NCBI RefSeq assembly: GCF_045290345.1
Contig: NZ_CP155448.1
Span: 11,084 to 75,083 of the forward strand
Reading direction: 5' to 3'
Source of the DNA: Singulisphaera sp045290345
Lineage (GTDB): Bacteria > Planctomycetota > Planctomycetia > Isosphaerales > Isosphaeraceae
Length of the DNA: 64,000 bases
Of the stretch, positions 26,555-35,763 are shown in pieces. The notes under the pieces were generated by a model that was not told the DNA's origin, ran no database searches, and saw only the letters and a list, made by a program, of their open reading frames with translations. Each line of letters opens with the position of its first letter. Positions within the stretch are counted from its first letter, which is position 1. A program made the position numbers and the translations under genes.

Positions 26555-29002
26555 TTAGTCCAGGTTCCTGAATTCAGCCGTCGACAGCAGGCCTTGGCAG
26601 CAGGCGGCAAGCACCTGAAGCCGCCCTTTTTCATCGTTTCCGGCGAGATCCCTTCCCCGCTTCAGAAACGCGGAAGTCATCGTCATCTCGTCGGCAGTCG
26701 GAACGCGACTGTAGCAGAGCAGGAAGGCACGACGGATTCGCGATTCGTCGTCGGCTTCTCCACTCAGTCGATCGGCAACCGCCTTGGCCCTTGCTTGGAT
26801 GAATGGGCTATTCATCAGGTAGAGTGCCTGGAGCGGCACGTTGGTGGTTTCGCGATCGCCGGTGACCAGGCTCGGTTCGGCGAAATCGAACAGGTCTAGG
26901 ACGTCGGGCAAGCGATCGCGGAGAACGGGCAAATAGACCGACCGATGCCGCGACCCGTCGAGGTCGGTGGGCAAGCGGTTATCCAGCCCGATCAGGGATA
27001 TCGGCCGATCGCCGATCTCTTTGCCCACGAGCGAGCCGACGCGACGCGAGGTGTCGAGTTCGCCCGAAATCAGCAGCATGGCGTCGCGAATCGCCTCGGC
27101 GTCGAGTCGCCGCTTGGCGGATCGCCAGAGCAGTCGGTTCTCCGGATCGGCCACGAAGGACTTTTCGTCATAGGTGGATGCCTGGCGATAAGTGCGTGAA
27201 AGGGCGATTTCCCGGACGACCTTTTTCACGGACCAGCCGTCGGCGACGAATCGCACCGCAAGATGATCCAGTAATTCCGGATGGCTCGGGGGTTGGCCAC
27301 TGAACCCGAAGTTGTCCACCGATCGCACGATCCCAGCGCCGAACAAATGGCGCCAGATACGATTGGTCATCACCCGAGCCGTCAATGGATGGTCCGGGTG
27401 CGTCAACCAGCGTGCCAGCTCGAGCCGCCCGCTTTGATGGGACGGAATCGAGCCGGTGTCCGCAATCTGAATGACGCGAGGAAAACCACGGGGCACCGGT
27501 TTGCCGGGCCGACCGATCTCCCCACGCTCCAGCAACGGCTTATCGACGATCGATTCGCGATCGGTCACGCCCATGGCCAGGGGAAGCGCTTGCCCGTTCT
27601 CATCAACCTTCTCCAGTTCTCCCTCGATACCTCCTGACCGCCAGAAGACGCGTAACGCATCAGCGAGTGTGACGATCTTTTGCTTCTTGAGGGTCACGAG
27701 CTCTTGCTTCAAACTGGCCACTTTTTCCGGTGAAACGGACGGATGCAAGATCGGCAGGCCCGCGCCTTTCGGCAAGACCAGAGGGTCGCCCCCCACCTGA
27801 TTCGACGGCGAGATCGCAGTTCCGAAGTAGGTCTTCGTACTCGCGAAAACGCCGGCCAAGGCGTAATAATCCTCCATCGAGAATGGGTCGAGCTTATGGT
27901 CGTGGCAGCGGGCGCAGGCCACTGAATTGGCAATGACTCCGCGCGTCAGAGCGTCGATTTGCTCGTCGACAAGGTCGGCCGCAAACTGGATTTTGTTCGC
28001 TTCGTCAAGGTTTTTGGTGCCGACCGCGAGAAAGCCGGTGGCGATCAACAGGCGGGCGCGCTCTGCATCGTGATCGGCGGGGAGTAGATCGCCGGCGATC
28101 TGTTCCACCAAGAAACGATTGAACGGCATGTCGGTATTCACTGCGTCGATCACGTAGTCGCGATAGCGCCAGGCATAGGGAAAAGAAATATTCGCTTCTT
28201 TGCCACTCGATTCGGCGAATCGAGCCACGTCGAGCCAGTGCCTCCCCCAGCGCTCGCCAAAGTGCGGGGAGGCAAGCAACGTATCCACTTCCCCAGCCAA
28301 AGCCGCGTCGAATCCATGGGCTTTGATGGCCTCGGAAAATCGCTGAACCGCGTCGGGCGTGGGAGGCAGTCCCACCAGGTCGAAGTGGAGTCGCCGAAGT
28401 AGTGTGACCGGGTCAGCATCCTTCGTCGGGACGAGTCCATGAGAATCCAGTTGTGCCAAGATGAAATGGTCGAGATCGCGTTTCGCCCAGCGGGGATTCT
28501 TCGAAACCGGCGGTTGATGGTCGGTGGGCTTCCGAAACGACCAGAACTTGCGGCCCGACTCGAGGTTAACGACAGGACGACTCGCGTCGGTCGCCCCCTT
28601 TTCACGGGGATCCGTGGCCCCAGCCTGGATCCATGACTTGAAGTCATTGATGACGGATTCCGGCAGGCGATCCGTCTTGGGAGGCATCTTGAGATCCGGG
28701 TCGGCGTGGGAAATGGCCGTGAGCAAGAGACTCGCGTCCGGAGCCCCGGGCACGACGGCCGGACCGCTGTCGCCCCCGGCCCGGATCGTCTCCCTGGAGT
28801 CGAGCAGGAGATTTCCTTTGGACTTACCCGCCGCCGCGGAATGACATTGATAGCAATGGGTGACCAGGACAGGCCGAATCTTGGCCTCGAAGAAGTCGAG
28901 GCCCGCGGCACTGTCGTCGGCCACCGATTCGGTCGCGACGATGGCAAGCGGCGACGTCCCAATCAGGAAGAGGAATAGCCATTTCGGAATTGATAGTTTC
29001 AT
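26555..29002 (-). CDS. PSD1/DUF1553 and planctomycete cytochrome domain protein
   Basis: An 815-residue exported protein. A signal peptide at residues 1-27 (KLSIPKWLFLFLIGTSPLAI) precedes PSCyt1 with haem motif CYQCH near residue 50. PSCyt2/DUF1549 follows (about 160-370), containing HWLDVARFAESSGKE and a second CARCHDHKLDPFS. DUF1553/PSD1 comes last (about 540-800), with RVMTNRIWRHLFGAG and SRTYRQASTYD. It is thought to be a c-type cytochrome of the periplasm; the substrate is unknown. ATG 29002 is chosen for its signal peptide and GAGAGA upstream. It is encoded with a DUF1501 protein, the usual pair. Confidence 0.88.
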   Translation of the reverse strand: MKLSIPKWLFLFLIGTSPLAIVATESVADDSAAGLDFFEAKIRPVLVTHCYQCHSAAAGKSKGNLLLDSRETIRAGGDSGPAVVPGAPDASLLLTAISHADPDLKMPPKTDRLPESVINDFKSWIQAGATDPREKGATDASRPVVNLESGRKFWSFRKPTDHQPPVSKNPRWAKRDLDHFILAQLDSHGLVPTKDADPVTLLRRLHFDLVGLPPTPDAVQRFSEAIKAHGFDAALAGEVDTLLASPHFGERWGRHWLDVARFAESSGKEANISFPYAWRYRDYVIDAVNTDMPFNRFLVEQIAGDLLPADHDAERARLLIATGFLAVGTKNLDEANKIQFAADLVDEQIDALTRGVIANSVACARCHDHKLDPFSMEDYYALAGVFASTKTYFGTAISPSNQVGGDPLVLPKGAGLPILHPSVSPEKVASLKQELVTLKKQKIVTLADALRVFWRSGGIEGELEKVDENGQALPLAMGVTDRESIVDKPLLERGEIGRPGKPVPRGFPRVIQIADTGSIPSHQSGRLELARWLTHPDHPLTARVMTNRIWRHLFGAGIVRSVDNFGFSGQPPSHPELLDHLAVRFVADGWSVKKVVREIALSRTYRQASTYDEKSFVADPENRLLWRSAKRRLDAEAIRDAMLLISGELDTSRRVGSLVGKEIGDRPISLIGLDNRLPTDLDGSRHRSVYLPVLRDRLPDVLDLFDFAEPSLVTGDRETTNVPLQALYLMNSPFIQARAKAVADRLSGEADDESRIRRAFLLCYSRVPTADEMTMTSAFLKRGRDLAGNDEKGRLQVLAACCQGLLSTAEFRNLD

Positions 29003-29055
29003 GAGGATCTCTCGCTTCCAGTCCGTCCGCTCGAAACCGAACAGGGCAAGTCGTC

Positions 29056-30018
29056 TCACCGATCGTCTTTCAAAGCATCAGTCTTGGGTTGTCCCAAGCG
29101 ATGGACCTCGATCTTCGCACTGGAATCAAGGTGGGATGCAAGCCGGTACTGTTCATCATCCTGCCTGGCACTCTTCATCAAGGTATAGGTCACCGTGCCA
29201 TTGGGCCGACCCTCGCGGACCGTCCACAGGATCAACCGGAGGAGCACCCCGCTCTGGGCGTCGATTTCCAGGAGTGCGGCCGAAATCAGGGAGTGCACTC
29301 GGCCTGGCTTCAACCTCGCCCAGACGAGATTGGGAGTCGTTCCGGAAGGGGAGGGAGTGCTTTCCGCACGTAGATTGAAGTCGGCCAGGACATCATCCAT
29401 CAGCGAGGGGACTGTCATGGAATTGATGTCGCAGAGTACGGCAACATCGCGAGGGAGCTGAGAGTCGTTATCGGAGAAACGAATCCCGTGCATCCGGGAC
29501 GGACTGACCCAGAGTGAGCGATCCTGTTCGCGACCGATCGCGAGATGGATGGTCCCGATCGTACAGTCGGCCCAGAATCGGTCCCCTCGGGTCCACAGGA
29601 CACTCTCCGAGGGGCCCTCGAGCATCTTTTTCTCGTCCCAGTAACGGGGATCGGGGGCATAGTGCACGCGATAGCAACGATCAATGTCCTGGGCGTGGAT
29701 GCCTCGTACCGTTCGCAAGAGGGTCGCGGCATTGGCCGTGGTGGGACTGAGGTATCGACCACCACAGAACGCCCCGATGACCAATGCGATCAAGGCGGCC
29801 CCCATCGACCAGCGCAGGGAACCTGACCAGCGTTCGAGCGAATACCAGGCGGCCCGACCGATCCGAATCGATCTGACTTCGGGGCGAGCGGTCTGGGCGA
29901 GCGAATTACGAATTTTCGCGTGCAGATTCGTGGAATCTGTCCGCTCGATTTCGCGGTCGAGGTGAGCACTCACAAGCCGATCGACCGCATCGAAGACACG
30001 CTCTTCAGAATCGCTCAC
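29056..30018 (-). CDS. Probable membrane-bound anti-sigma factor
   Basis: A 320-residue protein with a cytoplasmic N-terminus (about 1-70, VFDAVDRLVSAHLDREIERT), one transmembrane helix at about 72-92 (MGAALIALVIGAFCGG) and a periplasmic domain of about 220 residues. The start overlaps the stop of the ECF sigma factor by four bases. This topology and coupling are typical of anti-sigma factors that hold an ECF sigma at the membrane. The periplasmic part (IHAQDIDRCYRVHYAPDPRY) resembles planctomycete outer sensor domains of unknown ligand. There is no clear ZAS zinc motif, so the anti-sigma call is from context. Confidence 0.65.
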   Translation of the reverse strand: MSDSEERVFDAVDRLVSAHLDREIERTDSTNLHAKIRNSLAQTARPEVRSIRIGRAAWYSLERWSGSLRWSMGAALIALVIGAFCGGRYLSPTTANAATLLRTVRGIHAQDIDRCYRVHYAPDPRYWDEKKMLEGPSESVLWTRGDRFWADCTIGTIHLAIGREQDRSLWVSPSRMHGIRFSDNDSQLPRDVAVLCDINSMTVPSLMDDVLADFNLRAESTPSPSGTTPNLVWARLKPGRVHSLISAALLEIDAQSGVLLRLILWTVREGRPNGTVTYTLMKSARQDDEQYRLASHLDSSAKIEVHRLGQPKTDALKDDR

Positions 30019-30545
30019 GTCACATGATCCTCAATAAAAGGACGCAAACGCGTGGCCAGCGCCTGGCGTGCACGATGAAGCTGGACGCGTGCATTGGCGT
30101 GGCTCATTTCGAGCATCTCGGCGATCTCCAACAGGCTGTGTCCCAGACTTCGCAGTTCGACGATCGCTCGTTGAGTCACCGGAAGCTCAGTCAAGGCCTC
30201 GGTGACCGCGGCTTCCAGTTCCCCATGAATGGCCCTCTGCTCAGGCTCAGCGTCAGATTTGTCGGGTCCGATCCCGTGTTCGGCAACATCCAGGCTCACG
30301 AACGGCGGGCGCCGGCGAGTCCAGTTGATGCACGCATTAGTTATTGACTTGAACAAGAGTTTCGAGCCGTCGTCCGGTAGGTTGTACTGGTCCGCCCTGC
30401 TCAGGAGGCGTCGATAACAGTCGTGGACGATGTCCTCGGCATCGGCCTTATTTCGGATCAGAGTCACGGCATAGGCGAGCGCGCGCTGCACGGTGTCCGC
30501 AACCCATTGGCTGAGTTCGTCATCGGGTGATCCTGGACGCGACAT
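30015..30545 (-). CDS. ECF-type RNA polymerase sigma factor
   Basis: A 176-residue sigma-70 family protein. Region 2 lies at about 20-85 (AYAVTLIRNKADAEDIVHDC, YRRLLSRAD) and region 4 at about 115-170 (LPVTQRAIVELRSLGHSLLE, MLEMSHANARVQLHRARQAL). It should direct transcription of a small regulon, probably including its own operon. Downstream and coupled to it are the probable anti-sigma, the PSD1 cytochrome and DUF1501 genes, so this module seems controlled by an extracellular signal. The 160-base gap upstream probably holds its promoter. Confidence 0.9.
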   Translation of the reverse strand: MSRPGSPDDELSQWVADTVQRALAYAVTLIRNKADAEDIVHDCYRRLLSRADQYNLPDDGSKLLFKSITNACINWTRRRPPFVSLDVAEHGIGPDKSDAEPEQRAIHGELEAAVTEALTELPVTQRAIVELRSLGHSLLEIAEMLEMSHANARVQLHRARQALATRLRPFIEDHVT

Positions 30546-30704
30546 GCGAGCTAGCTTTGACCTCCGCGTCTGCCCCAGGCACCCCGACCAGGCATGGCGA
30601 TAACAGCGAGTCCACTAGACCTACAACACCGGGGAGAGCGGGGTGTTACAGAATCTTTCTCAACGTTCTCGCGGAATTGGCGCAGGCCGTTTCTCATTGA
30701 GAAC

Positions 30705-32177
30705 TTACGACGGCGAGGCGGAGCGCAGGATCTCCGTGATGACCCTGCCGTGAACGTCGGTCAGACGGCGGTCACTCCCGTTATGGCGGAACGTCAGGCG
30801 CTCGTGATCAATACCGAGCAGGTGCAGGATGGTGGCGTGAAGGTCGTAGCAGTACGTGGGGTGCCGGGCCTTCCAGGACCACTCATCGCTCTCGCCGAAC
30901 GCAACGCCCCCTTCGATGCCAGCGCCGGCGAGCCAGGAGACAAAGGTTCCGCCGTTATGGTCGCGGCCATTGCTTCCCTGGCTGAACGGCATCCTGCCGA
31001 ACTCGGTGGTCCAGATCACCAGGGTGTCCTCCAGGAGGCCGCGGGCTTGGAGATCCTTGACCAGGCCGGCGACCGGCTTGTCGGTGCTGAGCGCGATCGA
31101 GGCAAGGGCCTTGTCGACGTCGTTGTGGTTGTCCCAGTTCCCGGTTGCACCGCCGGCGCCGCTCCAGACCTGGACGAAGCGGACCCCGCGTTCGAGCAAA
31201 CGCCGCGCGGTGAGGCAGTTGCGCCCGAATTCCTCGGTGACTTGATCGTCGATTCCATAAAGGGAGCGGGTGGCCCGAGATTCACCCGAGAGGTTGAGCA
31301 CTTCGGGCGCACTGAGCTGCATTCGCGCAGCCATCTCGTACGACGAAAGGCGTGCTTCGAGCCGGGAGTCTCCCGGTGACCGATCCATGTGATCGCGATT
31401 CAGTGTTGTGAGCAAGGCGCGGCCGTCCGCCTCGGCCGTCGGGGTGATGTACCGGGCCGACTCGGGGGGAAAGAGGTCGGCGATCGGTACCGGGGCGGTG
31501 GCCTTGATGATCGTCCCTTGATGAGCGACCGGTAGAAAGGCCGAGGAGAAGTTGCCGGCGTTGTTGTAAGGCAAGCCGCGCGAGTCGGGGAGTACGACGA
31601 AGGTGGGTAGGTTATCGTTGAGACTGCCCAGTCCGTACGAGATCCAGGAGCCCATACTCGGGAACCCTGGAGTAACGAACCCCGTGTTCTGCATATAGCT
31701 GGCCGGCCCGTGGACGTTGGTCTTGGAGGCCATCGACATCAGGAAGGCCAAGTCGTCGACGATCGTGGCCACATGCGGGAAAACGGAGCTGACCCACCGG
31801 CCCGACTCGCCGTGTTGCTTCCAATCCCAGGGGCTCTTGAGGACCTTGCCCGGCACGCTCGTCACGGCCTCCACCCGTCCCCCCGGGTCGAACGTCTGGC
31901 CGTGGCGTTTGATCAGCTCGGGCTTGTAGTCGAACGTGTCACACTGGCTTGCGCCACCATTCATAAACAGTTGAACGATCCGGCGAACCTTGGGCCGGTG
32001 ATGCAAGCCGCCGTCAAGATTGGCGCGAGCTTCCACGGTACCCGCCAGAAGCCCATCTCTGCCCAGCATCTGGGACGCGGCGATTCCGCCCAGTCCTCCC
32101 CCGAACCGCCAGAGGAACTCACGACGGCCAAGCAAGTCAGGAGGCGACATTTCGTTGGTCATGACGGCCCCGATCAT
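30705..32177 (-). CDS. DUF1501 domain-containing protein, Tat-exported
   Basis: A 490-residue DUF1501 protein. It has the signal-like GRREFLWRFGGGLGGIAASQM, then LFMNGGASQCDTFDYKPEL, SMASKTNVHGP, WSGAGGATGNWDNHND, WTTEFGRMPFSQ and GRDHNGGTFVSW. A likely periplasmic enzyme of unknown reaction. ATG 32177 directly follows the TAG of the upstream PSD1 gene; ATG 32162 is an alternative. Together they form the second PSD1-DUF1501 pair of the window, with no sigma factor of its own. Confidence 0.87.
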   Translation of the reverse strand: MIGAVMTNEMSPPDLLGRREFLWRFGGGLGGIAASQMLGRDGLLAGTVEARANLDGGLHHRPKVRRIVQLFMNGGASQCDTFDYKPELIKRHGQTFDPGGRVEAVTSVPGKVLKSPWDWKQHGESGRWVSSVFPHVATIVDDLAFLMSMASKTNVHGPASYMQNTGFVTPGFPSMGSWISYGLGSLNDNLPTFVVLPDSRGLPYNNAGNFSSAFLPVAHQGTIIKATAPVPIADLFPPESARYITPTAEADGRALLTTLNRDHMDRSPGDSRLEARLSSYEMAARMQLSAPEVLNLSGESRATRSLYGIDDQVTEEFGRNCLTARRLLERGVRFVQVWSGAGGATGNWDNHNDVDKALASIALSTDKPVAGLVKDLQARGLLEDTLVIWTTEFGRMPFSQGSNGRDHNGGTFVSWLAGAGIEGGVAFGESDEWSWKARHPTYCYDLHATILHLLGIDHERLTFRHNGSDRRLTDVHGRVITEILRSASPS

Positions 32178-35100
32178 CTAATTCACGAACATGAACTCGT
32201 TACTATTCAGGATGACGCGGCACGCGTTGGCCATGCCGTGCTTGACGGCATACCTCACGAGGGCCTCCGACTCGTTCGAGGAAGGGGGGCGGCCGACTGC
32301 GAGCTCGAAGGCGGCCTCGACCTGGCCGGTGAGGCCGTCCGCGAGCTTGCCGACCCGTGCTGCGAAGTGCTCGCTCTGACGGACCACGAAACGGTCGTTC
32401 CACATCGCCAACGCCTGGAGTGCGGTCACTGAAGCGTTTCGCGTCGGGCTGAGCTGCGACGCGTCGGGGCAGTCCATCGAGTCCATGAACGGATCGGGGA
32501 GTGTGCGGAACAAGAAACGATAAACGCTCCGCCGGTAGCTCGCCGGGCTGTCGACATCAAACTGGAGGTAATTCACCATCGGAGTGACGTGAATGCCGGG
32601 GGTCTCGACGAACTGGCGAACCGATGGACCGCCCATCGTCAGGTCGAGCTTACCGGAGATCTGGAGCACCGCGTCGCGTACCGACTCCGCATCCAGGCGG
32701 GTGCGGTTCATGCGCCAGAGCAAGGTATTGTCGGCATCCACCTCGGCCGCTCGCGGCTCGTGTCGGCACGACTGGCGGTAAACCGAGCTGGTAAAGATCA
32801 GGCGGTCCAGTTGCTTGATCGAGCCTCCCCCATCCCGGAATGTGACGGCCAGCCAGTCGACTAAATCGGGATGGGAAGGTTTTGCTCCCATCTGGCCGAG
32901 GTCATTGGGAGAGTCGGCCAGGCCCCGGCCAAAATGATAGTGCCAGACCCGATTGACGATCGAGCGCCAGGTCAGCACGTTCTTGGGGTCGGTGATCCAA
33001 CGAGCCAGCGCCGCGCGACGGCTCCCTTCGTCGTTGAGATCGGGCAGCCTGAATCGTGCGTCGAGGCCTGGCACGCATGCCAAGCCACCCGGCGCCGCCG
33101 GTCGAACCGGGCTGTTGATATCGCCTCGCTTCAGGACGTGAACCGGGCGAGGGGTTTTCGCCGGCACGAAGCTGCTCTCCGGCTTGAAATCGTGTGCGGC
33201 GGCGTAAACCATCGACACCGGCGGGATCGCGGCGAGTTTCTGCTTGAGTCCGTCGATCACCGTTTTGAGCTCGGGGGCGACCGTGTAATAGTACGCAGTC
33301 AGCTCGGTCCGCTGGCCTTCGGTACGGGTCGAGGCCGGGACGGTGAGGATCTTGGCGATCGGTTCCGGCAGTGGCCGGGCCAGGGATGGTCGGGTCGTCG
33401 TGGTCGCCGAAAGCCTGAGCCGGCCGATCAGGTGGCCGCCGCCATGCGTCTGCTCGAGAGCGAAAGTCAGTTCCGTCTCACCATCGATCCCGATCGACTC
33501 AGTGGTCTCGAAGACCGCCTGATGGGACTTGCCAACCGCGGGGTGGATCCCCCAGGCGGTCGCCGGGTTGCCGTCGATCGCCTTGGTGATGTCCCACGCC
33601 TGCTGATCGAAATCGGCGACGGGGTTGCGTAGAGAGATCGGCCGGGCGGCTGTCGGGTCCGCGACGCGACCGGCCTTGAGCCGGAATTCGGACAGGTGAA
33701 GGTTACCGTTGTCCTGACGCCCAGGCCCTTTATGGGGCAAGCTGTCGTCGGTAAGCACCTCGAGGCGAACCGCGCTGATCCCTTTCAAATCAGTCCGCGC
33801 CACGATCGTGTAGGTATCAATTTCAGGCCTCGGGCCAGCCGATTGGATCGACCAATCCGGCCGCTTGACCAGCGTCGCGCCCCCGGACGAGGTGTACGTC
33901 AAGGGATCGAGAGGCACCCAGGTGATCGAATCGGCCACGGCAGACTCCCAGGCGGCCTGTCCCGCAGCGAGCGCGGAGCGAGTCGCCGGGTCGAGCAGCG
34001 GATCGACGCTCACTTTCTGTCGCGATTGAAGGGCCGCCTTTTTCGCAAGCAGCGGAGCGCGGAGGGATTCGGCCTTGGGATCGAGTTCATAGGGGCGTTC
34101 CGCGCGGTCAACGCCGGCGAAGACGGCCTGAAGGCCGTAGTACTCCGCCTGTGAAATCGGGTCGAATTTGTGGTCGTGGCAACGGGCGCAGTGGACCGTG
34201 GTGCTGGTGAAGGTCGCCATGGTTGTTGCCACCATGTCGTCGCGATCGAGGTTCTGAGCGGCCTTCTTATCGACGGTGTCGTCCCGAATATCGCGTTGGG
34301 AACTCTCGTCCCACGGTCCCGCGGCGATGAAGCCGAGCGCGACGATCCCGCTTGGATCGCCCGGGAACAGAATATCACCGGCGAGTTGCTCCTGAACGAA
34401 CCGGGCGTAAGGGGTGTCATTGTTGAACGAACGGATCAAATAATCGCGATAGGGCCAGGCATGGGGTCGGGGCCTGTCTTGATCGTTACCGTGGGTCTCC
34501 GCGAAGTGGACCACGTCCATCCATCGCCTTGCCCAGCGCTCGCCATAACGGGGACTCTCGAGCAGGCGATCGACGAGTCGTTCGTAGGCATTAGCCCCCG
34601 GGTCGGCAATGAAGGCTTCGATTTCCTCGGGAGTCGGCGGCAGGCCGGTCGTGTCGAATGTCAGGCGCCGGATCAGAGTTCTCCGATCCGCTTCCGGCGA
34701 AGGCGACAGCCTCTTTTCCTCGAGTCTGGCCAGGATGAAGTCGTCGATCTGGGTCCGACTCCACCCCTGGTTCATCGGGCGAGGCACAGCCGGTCGGGAG
34801 AGCGGTTGAAGTGACCAGTGCGCCCCCTGCTCTGCCGGCGCCGGGTCGTTCGACTGGGCTGCCCACTCGGCCCCCTGATCGATCCAGGCACGGATCAGGT
34901 CGACCTGCCCCGCAGTGAGCTTGGGCCCCTTTGGTGGCATGACCTCATCCGGGTCGAGTCCCCTGATGAGCTGGACAAGATGACTCGTCGACCCTTGGCC
35001 GGGGACGATTGCCGGCTCGCCCGAGTCGCCCCCTTGGAGCGCGGCTTCACGGCGATCGAGCCGATAGCTGCTGCGCTGCCGGGCGGGCCCATGGCACTTG

Positions 35101-35249
35101 ACACAATGTGCCGTCAGGAGGGGTTGGATCTCACGCTCGAAATCCACCTTGCGATCGGCCGAAAGAGGCTCGACCGGTTCCCTTGCGCGGGCCAACACGG
35201 CGGCAACGCAGAGCATCAAAAACCCGGCCAGGCAAAGAGATCGTCGCAT
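32178..35249 (-). CDS. PSD1/DUF1553 cytochrome-type protein, long form
   Basis: A 1,023-residue exported protein. A signal peptide (MRRSLCLAGFLMLCVAAVLA) precedes PSCyt1 with CVKCH (about residue 48), PSCyt2/DUF1549 with RWMDVVHFAETHGND and CARCHDHKFDP, a long insert (about 440-690), and DUF1553/PSD1 with RSIVNRVWHYHFG and SSVYRQSCRHE. The insert contains VRLEVLTDDSLPHKGPGR and NLHLSEFRL, a module frequent in planctomycete PSD1 proteins and probably carbohydrate- or ligand-binding. ATG 35249 is chosen for the signal peptide; the frame to 35417 has no such support. It pairs with the DUF1501 gene that follows immediately. Confidence 0.88.
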   Translation of the reverse strand: MRRSLCLAGFLMLCVAAVLARAREPVEPLSADRKVDFEREIQPLLTAHCVKCHGPARQRSSYRLDRREAALQGGDSGEPAIVPGQGSTSHLVQLIRGLDPDEVMPPKGPKLTAGQVDLIRAWIDQGAEWAAQSNDPAPAEQGAHWSLQPLSRPAVPRPMNQGWSRTQIDDFILARLEEKRLSPSPEADRRTLIRRLTFDTTGLPPTPEEIEAFIADPGANAYERLVDRLLESPRYGERWARRWMDVVHFAETHGNDQDRPRPHAWPYRDYLIRSFNNDTPYARFVQEQLAGDILFPGDPSGIVALGFIAAGPWDESSQRDIRDDTVDKKAAQNLDRDDMVATTMATFTSTTVHCARCHDHKFDPISQAEYYGLQAVFAGVDRAERPYELDPKAESLRAPLLAKKAALQSRQKVSVDPLLDPATRSALAAGQAAWESAVADSITWVPLDPLTYTSSGGATLVKRPDWSIQSAGPRPEIDTYTIVARTDLKGISAVRLEVLTDDSLPHKGPGRQDNGNLHLSEFRLKAGRVADPTAARPISLRNPVADFDQQAWDITKAIDGNPATAWGIHPAVGKSHQAVFETTESIGIDGETELTFALEQTHGGGHLIGRLRLSATTTTRPSLARPLPEPIAKILTVPASTRTEGQRTELTAYYYTVAPELKTVIDGLKQKLAAIPPVSMVYAAAHDFKPESSFVPAKTPRPVHVLKRGDINSPVRPAAPGGLACVPGLDARFRLPDLNDEGSRRAALARWITDPKNVLTWRSIVNRVWHYHFGRGLADSPNDLGQMGAKPSHPDLVDWLAVTFRDGGGSIKQLDRLIFTSSVYRQSCRHEPRAAEVDADNTLLWRMNRTRLDAESVRDAVLQISGKLDLTMGGPSVRQFVETPGIHVTPMVNYLQFDVDSPASYRRSVYRFLFRTLPDPFMDSMDCPDASQLSPTRNASVTALQALAMWNDRFVVRQSEHFAARVGKLADGLTGQVEAAFELAVGRPPSSNESEALVRYAVKHGMANACRVILNSNEFMFVN

Positions 35250-35763
35250 CGCTTCATGACTCGCGATCTGCGTCGACACTCGGGGGCTATCAACCCTCCG
35301 GATCGGCCGCACCCGTTGGGATCGAGCCTCAATGGTACCTGAGATCCGGTCGCCTCGCCCTAATATTCCTGAACCGTCCCCGCTCAGGTGCCGAGGTCGC
35401 CCCCTTCGCTCTTGCATTGGTTACAAATTTCATAAAATGCCACGTGATGAGATCCATTGAACTGAGGAAATGGCGCCCGTGGTCCCAGGGAAATGGAAAT
35501 CCCCGATTTCAATCGGATGCAGCAAAACAATGACTCATGATTTGTCGATTCGTCTCAAGGCTTCTGGGACCGATCGCCGACCGTGATGTGAGCTTGGCTT
35601 CGCCCAGGAATTGGCACGTCCGACCGAAAACGGAACCCTCAAATTGGGCTTGTGGGAGGGGGCCGATCGGATATGGTATCGATGCGCAAATAGCGATTCT
35701 CAGAAGGCTTCGACCGGCTGATCGGGTGCCTCGTTCAGGAGGGATAGGGAAAAGGCCGGTGCC
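35250..35763. other. Divergent intergenic region
   Basis: About 510 bases between the start of the PSD1 gene (-) and the hydrolase-TPR gene (+), so promoters for both should lie here. A local A/T-rich patch occurs at about 35416-35445. No gene or clear palindrome is seen. Confidence 0.35.
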
